In this document: piece by piece, positions 1 to 7,923 of the stretch
Numbering within the stretch: position 1 is the first letter of the stretch
How the letters are laid out: each line of letters opens with the position of its first letter
NCBI RefSeq assembly: GCF_014197535.1
Contig: NZ_JACIFV010000004.1
Span: 124,001-188,000, forward strand
Length of the DNA stretch: 64,000 nt
Direction of reading: 5' to 3'
From: Rhizobium aethiopicum
GTDB lineage: Bacteria > Pseudomonadota > Alphaproteobacteria > Rhizobiales > Rhizobiaceae
The notes under the pieces: generated by a model
Told to the model about the DNA's origin: nothing
Databases searched by the model: none
Seen by the model: the letters and a program-made list of their open reading frames with translations, nothing else
Program-made: the position numbers and the translations under genes

Positions 1-59
1 TTTCGGAATACACCTTCGATACCTTCATGATGATCCAGCAGCGGGCCGGAAAGCTCTAG
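1..59 (+). CDS. 3' end of an unidentified gene (partial)
   Basis: Frame 3 is open from the window edge to a TAG at 57-59 and encodes the last 18 residues of a protein ending in QQRAGKL. The fragment is too short to assign a family. It converges on the TRAP permease gene, and a hairpin with a T-tract lies between the two stops, which supports a real gene end here. It could be a TRAP binding protein, which is otherwise missing beside dctQM, but nothing in these residues shows that. Confidence 0.5.
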   Translation, partial: SEYTFDTFMMIQQRAGKL

Positions 60-100
60 CTTTCCGCGACCGGCATCGACGCTGTAGGCGAATGCAAGCA

Positions 101-132
101 AAAACCCCGGATCGTTGATCCGGGTTTTTTTT
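101..132 (+). terminator. Intrinsic terminator between convergent genes
   Basis: An 8-bp stem (106-113 paired with 117-124, loop GTT) is followed by eight T residues on the + strand and preceded by four A residues. It can therefore serve the upstream + gene and, more weakly, the dctM transcript coming from the other side. Confidence 0.8.
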
Positions 133-138
133 GTTCGG

Positions 139-1629
139 CTATTTGGCAGGCGCCGGCGGGGCGCCCGGCAGGCCGTTCAGCGGCGGCAGGGTGAGGCCCG
201 GTATCTGCGGCGAGCCGTTGCCGCCGCCCACCGGCGGCAGGCCGAGCTGGCCGCCAAAGCCCGGCACTTCGATCTTGATCGAGTTCGGATCGACCTTGGG
301 CCCATGGTCCAGCCAGTAGGTAACCGATTGCGGCCAGAAGATCACGATCGCCACCAGGATGATCTGCATGCCGACCCAGGGCAGGGCGCCCATGTAGATA
401 TCGGAGGTCTTGACGTCCTTGCTGGCGATCGAGCGGAGGTAGAACAGCGCAAAGCCGAAAGGCGGATGCATGAAGCTGGTCTGCATGTTGACGCAGATCA
501 GGACGCCGAACCAGATTAGGTCGATCCCAAGGCTGGAGGCGACGGGCGCGAGCATCGGAATGACGATGAAGGCGATCTCGAAAAAATCGAGGAAGAAGGC
601 GAGCACGAAGATGAAGATGTTGACGAAGATCAGGAAACCGACCGGGCCGCCGGGAATGCCCGACAGCATGTGCTCGATCCAGCGCGAACCATCCATGCCC
701 TGGAAGACCAGACTGAAACAGGTGGAGCCGATCAGGATCATCACCACCATTGACGTAATATGGGTGGTCGACGTCATTGCTTCGCGGATCAGCGGCCAGG
801 TGAGACGGCGGTTCATGGCTGCCAGCGCCATGGCGCCGACGACGCCGAGCGCGCCGGCTTCCGTCGGCGTCGCAAGGCCCATAAAAATCGTACCGAGCAC
901 GAGGAAGATCAGCACGATCGAGGGCACCATGCCCATCAGCACCTTCGCCAAAAGCGCCCAGTTGAAGTCGCCGCGCACCTCTTTCGGCAGCGGCGGCATC
1001 GATTTCGGCTGGATGATCGACATCACCAGGATGAAGAGCACGAAAATCGTCACCTGCAGGATCGAGGGGCCGATGGCGCCGAGATACATGTCGCCGACCG
1101 ATCTGCCCAACTGGTCGGCGAGAACGACGAGCACGAGCGAGGGTGGGATCACCTGGGTGATGGTGCCGGAAGCGGCGATAACGCCGGTGGCAAGGCGCGG
1201 GCTGTAGCCATAACGCAGCATAATCGGCAGCGAGATCACCCCCATGGTGATGACGGAGGCGGCTACCGTGCCGGTGATGGCGCCGAGCACGGCACCGACA
1301 AGGATGACGGCATAGGCGAGGCCGCCGGGAATGCCGCCGAAGAGCTTGCCGGTGCCTTCGAGCAGATCCTCGGCAAGGCCGCAGCGCTCTAATATCGCCC
1401 CCATGAAGGTGAAGAAGGGAATGGCGAGCAAGAGGTCGTTGGAGACGATGCCGAAAAAGCGCAGCGGCAGCGCTTGCAGAAAGGCTTCGCTGAAATGGCC
1501 GGTGACGATGCCGATGATGCCGAAGAACAGGCCGACGGCGGCGAGTGAAAAGGCGACCGGAAAGCCGTAGAGCATGAAGATGACCATGCCCAGGAACATG
1601 GCCGGCGGAATGATGCCGAAATCAAACAA
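139..1629 (-). CDS. dctM: TRAP transporter large permease, DctM family
   Basis: This is the large membrane subunit of a tripartite ATP-independent periplasmic transporter, which uses an ion gradient to import organic acids bound by a periplasmic receptor. The 496-residue protein is almost entirely hydrophobic helices with DctM-typical stretches such as PPSLVLVVLADQLGRSVGDM and FLDFFEIAFIVIPM. The start is a TTG at 1629, supported by GGGAGGAA five bases upstream. About 40 residues at the C-terminus form a Pro/Gly-rich tail not typical of the usual 425-residue DctM. It lies 20 bp after dctQ, so the two are probably one operon. The substrate cannot be read from the sequence. Confidence 0.9.
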   Translation of the reverse strand: MFDFGIIPPAMFLGMVIFMLYGFPVAFSLAAVGLFFGIIGIVTGHFSEAFLQALPLRFFGIVSNDLLLAIPFFTFMGAILERCGLAEDLLEGTGKLFGGIPGGLAYAVILVGAVLGAITGTVAASVITMGVISLPIMLRYGYSPRLATGVIAASGTITQVIPPSLVLVVLADQLGRSVGDMYLGAIGPSILQVTIFVLFILVMSIIQPKSMPPLPKEVRGDFNWALLAKVLMGMVPSIVLIFLVLGTIFMGLATPTEAGALGVVGAMALAAMNRRLTWPLIREAMTSTTHITSMVVMILIGSTCFSLVFQGMDGSRWIEHMLSGIPGGPVGFLIFVNIFIFVLAFFLDFFEIAFIVIPMLAPVASSLGIDLIWFGVLICVNMQTSFMHPPFGFALFYLRSIASKDVKTSDIYMGALPWVGMQIILVAIVIFWPQSVTYWLDHGPKVDPNSIKIEVPGFGGQLGLPPVGGGNGSPQIPGLTLPPLNGLPGAPPAPAK

Positions 1630-1649
1630 ATCTGTTCCTCCCGGGAGCG

Positions 1650-2189
1650 CTACTGCAGCGGCTTTTCGTATTTGGTGTCGATGCTGATTTGACCGGTCAG
1701 CGCTGCGATCCGCTTGATCAGCTCGGAAACGCCCTGGAGGGAAAGCAGCGCGAAGCCGGCGACGAGCATCAGCTTGACAGGCCAGCGGATCAGCCCGCCG
1801 GCATTGCCCGATATTTCCCCCTGCCGGTAAGAAAGAGCGAAGAAGGGCCAGCAGAGCCAGGTGAGGAAGACGCAGACGGGGATGAGGAACAGGATGAGGC
1901 CGACGATGTCGATCCAGATCTTCGCCTTGTCGGACACTGCGCCATAAATCAGGTCGACACGAACGTGCTCATTGTTGCGCAGCGCATGCGAGGCGCCGAG
2001 CATGACGACGAAGGCAAAGAGATACCACTGTATCTCAAGCCATCCGTTCGAACTGTAGTTGAAGGTGTAGCGGACGACGGCATTACCGGCGCTGATGAGA
2101 CAGCAGAACAGGACCATATATTCGGAAAGTTTGCCCATGATCCGACTGACCGAATCAATCAGCCGGCTTGCCGCCAGAAGTGTCGACAT
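1650..2189 (-). CDS. dctQ: TRAP transporter small permease, DctQ family
   Basis: This is the four-helix small membrane subunit that partners DctM. The 179-residue product has the DctQ signature WLEIQWYLFAFVVMLG followed by ASHALRNNEHVRVDLIYG, and hydrophobic segments near residues 15-40, 50-68, 90-115 and 145-165. I chose the ATG at 2189 because AGGGAAA sits just upstream; the frame stays open further upstream to 2336 without a comparable ribosome site. The gene is divergent from the PAS-GGDEF-EAL gene. No DctP-type binding protein gene is adjacent, which is unusual because such transporters need one. Confidence 0.88.
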   Translation of the reverse strand: MSTLLAASRLIDSVSRIMGKLSEYMVLFCCLISAGNAVVRYTFNYSSNGWLEIQWYLFAFVVMLGASHALRNNEHVRVDLIYGAVSDKAKIWIDIVGLILFLIPVCVFLTWLCWPFFALSYRQGEISGNAGGLIRWPVKLMLVAGFALLSLQGVSELIKRIAALTGQISIDTKYEKPLQ

Positions 2190-2516
2190 TCGTTTCCCTT
2201 GTTCTTGTCCTGCCATTTTTCGGCAGCGTTCCCTCTTTGGCATCGGTGTAGACCACGGCTTTTGAAATTGGAAGGATAAATGCCTCGCGTTGGAGCATAG
2301 TCCAAGTCGCAACGCGCAGCCTGTATGGTTCGCCAATGTTTTAACAACCCCAGCGTGGATAAATTATTTTCCAAATCTCGCTGGTAGGCTGCATTATCTC
2401 GCGTAGGCTGTGGTGTTCATCCGCTGGTTTTAGAAAATTTGACCAAATGTTTGATTCGATTGAAATCAATTTTTAAAAGGTTGGGCTTAGAATCCCCGCG
2501 CACAGGGAAAGTGTGG

Positions 2517-4820
2517 ATGAAGCCAGATAACCCGAACAGGGTCCCTATTGATGTGTATTTGTCGTTTGTGAGCTCCCTTTCCGGGAACCGCATGACGCTT
2601 CTTGTCGGCGTGATCGTCCATGTCGCGACGTGCCTCGCAGTGGCTGCCAAGACGCAGTACTCCCTCTACATCCTGCTGTCGGTCGCCTTCCTTCTGGTCT
2701 TCAGCGCTCGCATGGCCATCTTCCGGCAGTTCGATCGTGTCGACAAGCAGAGCCTGTCGCGCGCCGGAATCGAGCGTTGGGAGCGGATTCTTGTCGCGGC
2801 CGGATCCTGCACCACCGCACTCCTCGGCATCGCCAGCGGCTACGCTATCTTCGTCGTGCACGATTCCTTTGCGGAGCTTGCCTGCATTTCCGTCACCATG
2901 GCGACCATGGTTTCGGTTGTCGGGCGCAACTACGGCTCGCGCTTCGCGGTCGACCTCCAGACGGCCTTCTGCTGCCTGCCGATGATTGTCGGCAGCCTGC
3001 TGGCGATGGATTTCTATCGGGGCGTGCTGTCGATTTTTCTTATCCCCTTCTGGCTGACGACGCGGGCGATGGCGAACGGCGTGCGCGAGTTTCTGTATGA
3101 GAATGTTATCGCACGCCGGGAAATCACCATCATCGCCGATCGTTTCGACACGGCGCTCAATAACATGCCGCATGGCCTCGTCATGGTCGATGCCGAAAAC
3201 CGCATCCAGGTCGTCAACCGCAAGGCCTGCGAACTGCTGAAAATCGGTGCGCCGGAGCGACTGAAAGACCGCGATCTTGGCGCCGTGCTGCGCTATGGCG
3301 CACGCTACAGCTTCATGGACGCCTCACAGCCGGAGCTCATCCTGCGCCAGCTCACCCAGGTGGCCGAAGGTAACCTGTCGCGGACGCTCATTCATTTTCC
3401 CGAGGGCCTGTCGCTCGAATTCTCCGCCAGCCGCAGGGCCGACGGTGGCGCGGTGCTGATCTTCGAAGACGTATCCAGCCGTGTGAAGGCCGAGCAGAAG
3501 ATCATGCACATGGTCCGCTTCGATGCGCTGACCGGCCTGCCGAACCGCGAATATTTCGGCCAGCTGGTGCAGGAGTATCTCGCCAAACATCCGAGGAAAT
3601 CCGGGCCGCTTGGCTTTATGGTGCTCGATATCGACGAGTTCAAACACGTCAACGACATGCGCGGTCACGTCACCGGCGACCATCTGCTTTGCGCCATCGC
3701 CGCCCGCATCAAACAGGTCTGTGGCAACGCCATCCTCGGCCGGCTGATGGGCGACCAGTTCATCCTGTTCTTCCCGCATGCGAAGGAGCTGGCCTCACTC
3801 GACCTCGAGATCCGTCGCGTGCACGCTGCGATCCAAGGCCATTATGAGGTCGACGAGCTGACCTTCCTCATTTCGCTCAGTGCCGGTTACGCCATTCTCG
3901 AAAGTTCCGCTTTTGCGATGGACGAATGGAGCGTCAAGGCGGATCTTGCGCTGTTCGAGAGCAAGTCGCGCTTCAAGGGCGGCATATCCGGCTTCGAACG
4001 CGAGATGGACGGGCGCTATATCGAACAGCAGAAGCTGAAAGCAGACCTTCGCGAGGCGGTCGCGGCGCAGGCGCTGCATCTCGTCTTCCAGCCGATGTTC
4101 CGGGCTGATGGTTCGCGCATCGAATGCGCCGAGGCGTTGGCGCGCTGGGTGCATCCGGAGAAGGGCTCGATTCCGCCTGATGTCTTCATTCGGCTCGCCG
4201 AGGACATGGGCATCATCTCCGACATCACTCGTTTCGTGCTGTTCAAAGCCTGCAGCGAATGCATGACCTGGCCGGAGCACATCGCCGTCTCGGTCAACCT
4301 CTCGGCGCGGGATTTGCGCGATGCCGACATTCTGTCGGTGGTCGCCGACGCGCTTGCCCATTCCGGGCTCTACGCGGCGCGGCTGCATCTCGAAGTCACC
4401 GAAAGCTGCCTGATCGACGAGCCGCAGGCTGTGCGCGCCATCCTGGCGGAACTCAGAGCCCGCGGCATCACCATCGCGATCGACGATTTCGGCACCGGCT
4501 TCTCCAGCCTGAGCTATCTCGATACGCTGCCGCTCGATATCGTCAAGATCGATCGTTCCTTCGTGCGTAATATCGTCGAGGATACCCGTCGCCTTAAGCT
4601 CTTGCGCGGCACGGTCAACCTCGCCAGGGAACTCGGCCTCAAGATCGTCATCGAGGGGGTTGAGACCGAAGAGCAGCTCGCATTGCTCAACAAACACCGC
4701 AGCACCGATCTGGTGCAGGGCTATGTTTTCTCGCAGCCGGTGCCCTCCCAGAACATCCCGCTCCTACAACAGGGCGTCGGCCGCCGCGTCGTCCAACGTC
4801 GCCGCCACAAGGTCGCCTGA
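2517..4820 (+). CDS. Membrane-anchored PAS-GGDEF-EAL protein, probable c-di-GMP phosphodiesterase
   Basis: The N-terminal 190 residues hold five or six hydrophobic segments, followed by a PAS-like domain (about 205-310), a GGDEF domain (about 332-500) and an EAL domain (about 515-760). The cyclase signature is degraded: residues 411-415 read MGDQF instead of GGDEF, so cyclase activity is doubtful. The EAL domain looks complete, with EAL at 539-541, the DDFGTGFSSL segment, KIDRSF, and the glutamates of IEGVET. I infer c-di-GMP hydrolysis at the inner membrane, with the GGDEF possibly acting as a GTP or ligand sensor. The ATG at 2517 is preferred because AGGGAAAG precedes it; an in-frame ATG at 2439 has no ribosome site. 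Confidence 0.9.
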   Translation: MKPDNPNRVPIDVYLSFVSSLSGNRMTLLVGVIVHVATCLAVAAKTQYSLYILLSVAFLLVFSARMAIFRQFDRVDKQSLSRAGIERWERILVAAGSCTTALLGIASGYAIFVVHDSFAELACISVTMATMVSVVGRNYGSRFAVDLQTAFCCLPMIVGSLLAMDFYRGVLSIFLIPFWLTTRAMANGVREFLYENVIARREITIIADRFDTALNNMPHGLVMVDAENRIQVVNRKACELLKIGAPERLKDRDLGAVLRYGARYSFMDASQPELILRQLTQVAEGNLSRTLIHFPEGLSLEFSASRRADGGAVLIFEDVSSRVKAEQKIMHMVRFDALTGLPNREYFGQLVQEYLAKHPRKSGPLGFMVLDIDEFKHVNDMRGHVTGDHLLCAIAARIKQVCGNAILGRLMGDQFILFFPHAKELASLDLEIRRVHAAIQGHYEVDELTFLISLSAGYAILESSAFAMDEWSVKADLALFESKSRFKGGISGFEREMDGRYIEQQKLKADLREAVAAQALHLVFQPMFRADGSRIECAEALARWVHPEKGSIPPDVFIRLAEDMGIISDITRFVLFKACSECMTWPEHIAVSVNLSARDLRDADILSVVADALAHSGLYAARLHLEVTESCLIDEPQAVRAILAELRARGITIAIDDFGTGFSSLSYLDTLPLDIVKIDRSFVRNIVEDTRRLKLLRGTVNLARELGLKIVIEGVETEEQLALLNKHRSTDLVQGYVFSQPVPSQNIPLLQQGVGRRVVQRRRHKVA

Positions 4821-4961
4821 GCACTCGGCAGCCGCCGATTTTCCTTGTGACACTCCCCCGCCGTTAACCTTAATACTTTATAAACGAACCGAATTATCGG
4901 ATTTCCTTGCCTAAATCTCGCTGGCGTATGATTAATGATCCGTTAACGAGTGGATCAAAAT

Positions 4962-5714
4962 ATGTCAGACACACTGTTCACGCGTAGTGATTTCAGTACG
5001 AAAATTTTGGAAATTCTGGATCAGGTCGAATATCGCCGTGTCGAAAGCAGCGAAGACATGGAGGAGGTGGAGCGGCTGCGCTACAAGGCCTACAAGGCCC
5101 ATGGCGCGCTGTCGCTTGCCCCGGCAGGCCTATTGGACGATGTCGATTTCGACAGCCATGCTTATATCTTCGGTCTCTACTATTATGGCGAACTGGTCAG
5201 TACGATCAGACTTCACTATGTGACGCCGGAGCATCGTATCAGCCGGTCCGGAGAGGCCTTTCCCGAGGCGATGGATGAGCTTTTGGACGCCGGGCTGACC
5301 TTGATCGACCCGGCGCGTTTCGCGGCCGATCCGGAGCTCACCGCCAACCTGCCATGGGTTCCCTATCTGACGCTGAGACCCGCCATCGTCGCGGCAGCGT
5401 ATTTCCGGGCTGACCGGGTTATTCAGTCCGTCCGGCCCCCGCATGCCGCCTTCTACAAGCGGGTCTTCTATGCCGATACCATTGTGCCCAGCCGACTGGC
5501 GGAGAGTTACGGCGTTGACGTTACACTGATGGCGACGAATGTGGTGGAGGTCGGGCGCAAGCTGTTGACGCGCTATCCCTTCTTCATCTCCAGCGCCAGC
5601 GAACAGCGTATGATGTTTTCGCGCACTCCCCACGACACGCTGCCGCCGCTTACCATCATCCCGACGGCGCGCTTCGTGCCGCAAGGTGAACTCGGCACCG
5701 ACCTGCCGCTGTAA
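4962..5714 (+). CDS. GNAT-fold acyltransferase resembling FeeM / acyl-homoserine-lactone synthases
   Basis: This 250-residue soluble protein has the layout of N-acyl amino acid synthases and LuxI-like enzymes: an N-terminal ERLRYKAYKAHGAL segment, a strand with GELVSTIRLHYV, an acidic IDPARFAAD region, and a C-terminal half carrying YKRVFYADTIVPSR. Enzymes of this group join an acyl chain from acyl-ACP to an amine. Neither substrate nor product can be predicted here. An in-frame GTG at 4950 is an alternative start; neither start has a strong ribosome site. It stands alone, 141 bp after the c-di-GMP gene. Family placement is from sequence character only. Confidence 0.65.
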   Translation: MSDTLFTRSDFSTKILEILDQVEYRRVESSEDMEEVERLRYKAYKAHGALSLAPAGLLDDVDFDSHAYIFGLYYYGELVSTIRLHYVTPEHRISRSGEAFPEAMDELLDAGLTLIDPARFAADPELTANLPWVPYLTLRPAIVAAAYFRADRVIQSVRPPHAAFYKRVFYADTIVPSRLAESYGVDVTLMATNVVEVGRKLLTRYPFFISSASEQRMMFSRTPHDTLPPLTIIPTARFVPQGELGTDLPL

Positions 5715-5938
5715 TTTCTCCTGCTCTGCGAATGAGGAGAGGTTATACGGCGGTGACAAGATCCGCAGCCGGCGCCCTCACGTTTTTTCCTTGCGGAAGA
5801 AGGTGGTTTGGAACCGCGGCTGCGGCATTCTCATGCATTGCGCTTTCGCCTGTCATTGTGTAATTCCTGCAGCCAGGGACTTCCCTCGGCTTAAGAGGGA
5901 ATCAGGCAGCGCAAAAGCATTTCAGGGAGACGATATTT

Positions 5939-6163
5939 ATGGCCGAACATCATACCGGACCGGTCGAGACCGGCGCGCCGATGGATTACAAGGAACATGA
6001 GCAGACCTACAACATGTTCATTGCCGGCACGAAATACGGCACGATGCTTCTCGTCGTTCTCCTGCTGGCGATGACCGCCGGTTTCTTCGGCGGCGCCGGC
6101 CTTCTCGGTGGCCTCTTCGTCTTCATCGTTCTTCTCGCCGCCGGCATCTTCCTGTTCCGCTGA
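5939..6163 (+). CDS. Small aa3-type cytochrome c oxidase subunit IV-like membrane protein
   Basis: The 74-residue protein has a hydrophilic N-terminus containing MDYKEHEQTYNMFIAGTKYG, the hallmark of the bacterial aa3 oxidase subunit IV family, then two closely spaced hydrophobic stretches. This family binds as a small accessory chain to aa3-type terminal oxidase in alphaproteobacteria. AGGGAG lies nine bases before the ATG. It is upstream of pntAA and points the same way, but a repeat with hairpins separates them, so co-transcription is uncertain. A small inverted repeat (CCCTC/GAGGG, about 5882-5900) lies in its leader. Confidence 0.8.
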   Translation: MAEHHTGPVETGAPMDYKEHEQTYNMFIAGTKYGTMLLVVLLLAMTAGFFGGAGLLGGLFVFIVLLAAGIFLFR

Positions 6164-6185
6164 TCGCGGCTGGCGCATCGGCCTG

Positions 6186-6301
6186 AAAATCGCAATCGAT
6201 TTTCGGCAAACGCGATGTGTCGACTGAGGGAATTGGAGCGTCTTTGTATGTCCGGGGGGACGTACGGCGCTCTAAGGGGAGGGGAGGCTTCTCCGAAGCC
6301 T
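6186..6301. repeat. Hairpin-rich intergenic repeat between coxIV-like gene and pntAA
   Basis: The segment contains a GATTTTCGGCAAACGCGATG-like block, a long imperfect hairpin closed by GAGCG (6236-6240) and CGCTC (6268-6272), and a second hairpin of AGGCTT/AAGCCT (6285-6301). From memory, similar blocks ending in GGCGCTCTA recur between genes of Rhizobium genomes. Only one copy is visible here, so the repeat claim rests on recollection. Its hairpins could act as processing or attenuation sites before pntAA. Confidence 0.5.
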
Positions 6302-6369
6302 TGTGAATTAGGTGCTTGGCCTGCGCAGGCGAGCCTGCGGCGGTCTGGCTGACCCGGAGGAGGGGGCAG

Positions 6370-7518
6370 TTGGGCAATATTGTTTTCGTTGCAAGGGAAG
6401 TCACGGACGGCGAGACGCGTGTCGCGGCCTCCGCCGAGACCGTGAAGAAGATGAAGAGTTTCGGCTTCGATGTCGTCGTCGAAGCCGGCGCCGGTACGGC
6501 TTCGCGCATTCCGGACGCCGAGTTCGAAGCCGTCGGCGCCAGAATCGGCAGTTTTGCCGATGCAGCCTCCGCCGACGTGGTGCTGAAGGTGCGCCGCCCG
6601 AGCCCATCGGAAATCGCGGGTTACAAGAGCGGCGCCGTCGTCATTGCGATCATGGACCCCTACGGCAATGACGAGGCGATTGCGGCGCTCGCGAGTGCCG
6701 GGCTTTCGGCTTTCGCCATGGAGCTGATGCCGCGCATCACCCGCGCCCAGTCGATGGACGTGCTCTCCTCTCAGGCCAATCTCGCCGGCTATCAGGCGGT
6801 CATCGAGGCGGCGGCGGTCTATGACCGCGCCATGCCGATGATGATGACGGCGGCAGGCACCGTGCCGGCCGCCAAGGTCTTCGTCATGGGTGCCGGCGTC
6901 GCCGGTCTGCAGGCGATCGCCACGGCGCGGCGCCTCGGGGCGGCGGTCTCGGCCACCGACGTGCGCCCGGCCGCCAAGGAGCAGGTTGCCTCGCTCGGCG
7001 CCAAGTTCATCGCCGTCGAGGACGAGGAGTTCAAGGCGGCGGAAACGGCCGGCGGTTACGCCAAGGAAATGTCGGCAGACTATCAGGCGAAACAGGCGGC
7101 GCTCGTCGCCGAACACATCGCCAAGCAGGATATCGTCATCACCACCGCTCTCATTCCCGGCCGGCCGGCGCCGCGGCTCGTCTCGCGCGCCATGCTTTCC
7201 TCGATGAAGCCGGGTGCGGTCGCGGTCGACCTCGCGGTCGAGCGCGGCGGCAATATCGAGGGCGTCGTTGCCGGCGAGGTCGCCGACGTCGACGGCGTCA
7301 GCGTGATCGGCTTCGCCAATATGCCGGGCCGGGTCGCAGCCAGCGCCTCGGCGCTTTACGCCAAGAACCTCGTCACCTTCCTCGAGACGATGGTCAACAA
7401 GGAAACGAAGGCGGTCGTCGTCAACCTCGACGACGAGCTCGTGAAGGCAACGATGCTGACCTATGCCGGCGACGTGGTGCATCCCGCCTTCGGCGGCGCG
7501 AAGAAGGGAGACATGTGA
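6370..7518 (+). CDS. pntAA: NAD(P) transhydrogenase subunit alpha part 1 (soluble NAD(H)-binding domain I)
   Basis: This subunit binds NAD(H) and passes hydride to NADP, coupled to proton flow through the membrane domain. The 382 residues match the split-alpha PntAA length seen in Rhodospirillum. Visible signatures are SRAQSMDVLSSQANLAGYQA, the nucleotide-binding GAGVAGLQAIATARRLGA, and SMKPGAVAVDLAVERGGN. The start is set at a TTG (6370) because GGAGGAGGG lies immediately upstream; the frame extends further upstream without homology. It overlaps pntAB at its stop codon, forming a pntAA-pntAB-pntB operon that balances NADPH supply. Confidence 0.95.
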   Translation: MGNIVFVAREVTDGETRVAASAETVKKMKSFGFDVVVEAGAGTASRIPDAEFEAVGARIGSFADAASADVVLKVRRPSPSEIAGYKSGAVVIAIMDPYGNDEAIAALASAGLSAFAMELMPRITRAQSMDVLSSQANLAGYQAVIEAAAVYDRAMPMMMTAAGTVPAAKVFVMGAGVAGLQAIATARRLGAAVSATDVRPAAKEQVASLGAKFIAVEDEEFKAAETAGGYAKEMSADYQAKQAALVAEHIAKQDIVITTALIPGRPAPRLVSRAMLSSMKPGAVAVDLAVERGGNIEGVVAGEVADVDGVSVIGFANMPGRVAASASALYAKNLVTFLETMVNKETKAVVVNLDDELVKATMLTYAGDVVHPAFGGAKKGDM

Positions 7519-7916
7519 TGGCCAGTGAAGCAATGGACAGAGCGCTGCAGCAGTTGAACGACGCCGTGACGGCCGTCGCCACCGCAGCCGCGCATGCCCC
7601 GGAAGCGGCAAGTGCGGCAACGGGCGGGGCGATCGATCCCTTCGTCTTCCAGCTGGCGATCTTCGTCTTGTCGATTTTCGTCGGCTATTACGTCGTCTGG
7701 TCGGTGACGCCGGCGCTGCATACGCCGCTGATGGCGGTGACCAACGCGATCTCCTCGGTCATCGTCGTCGGCGCGCTGCTGGCGGTCGGCATCTCCACAA
7801 GCGGGCTTGCGACCGGCTTCGGTTTCGTCGCCCTGGTGCTGGTCTCGGTGAATATCTTCGGCGGCTTCCTGGTCACGCAGCGCATGCTTTCGATGTACCG
7901 CAAGAAGGACCGGTGA
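7518..7916 (+). CDS. pntAB: NAD(P) transhydrogenase subunit alpha part 2 (membrane)
   Basis: This small membrane subunit carries the part of transhydrogenase domain II that is fused to domain I in enterobacterial PntA. The 132 residues have a polar Ala-rich N-terminus and then membrane helices from about residue 35, including FQLAIFVLSIFVGYYVVWSVTPALHTPLM and ITNAISSVIVVGALL-like sequence typical of the family. The ATG overlaps the pntAA stop in TGATG, and GGGAG lies seven bases upstream; a GTG three bases earlier is possible. Translational coupling fits the fixed stoichiometry with pntAA. Confidence 0.93.
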   Translation: MASEAMDRALQQLNDAVTAVATAAAHAPEAASAATGGAIDPFVFQLAIFVLSIFVGYYVVWSVTPALHTPLMAVTNAISSVIVVGALLAVGISTSGLATGFGFVALVLVSVNIFGGFLVTQRMLSMYRKKDR

Positions 7917-7923
7917 GGGATCG

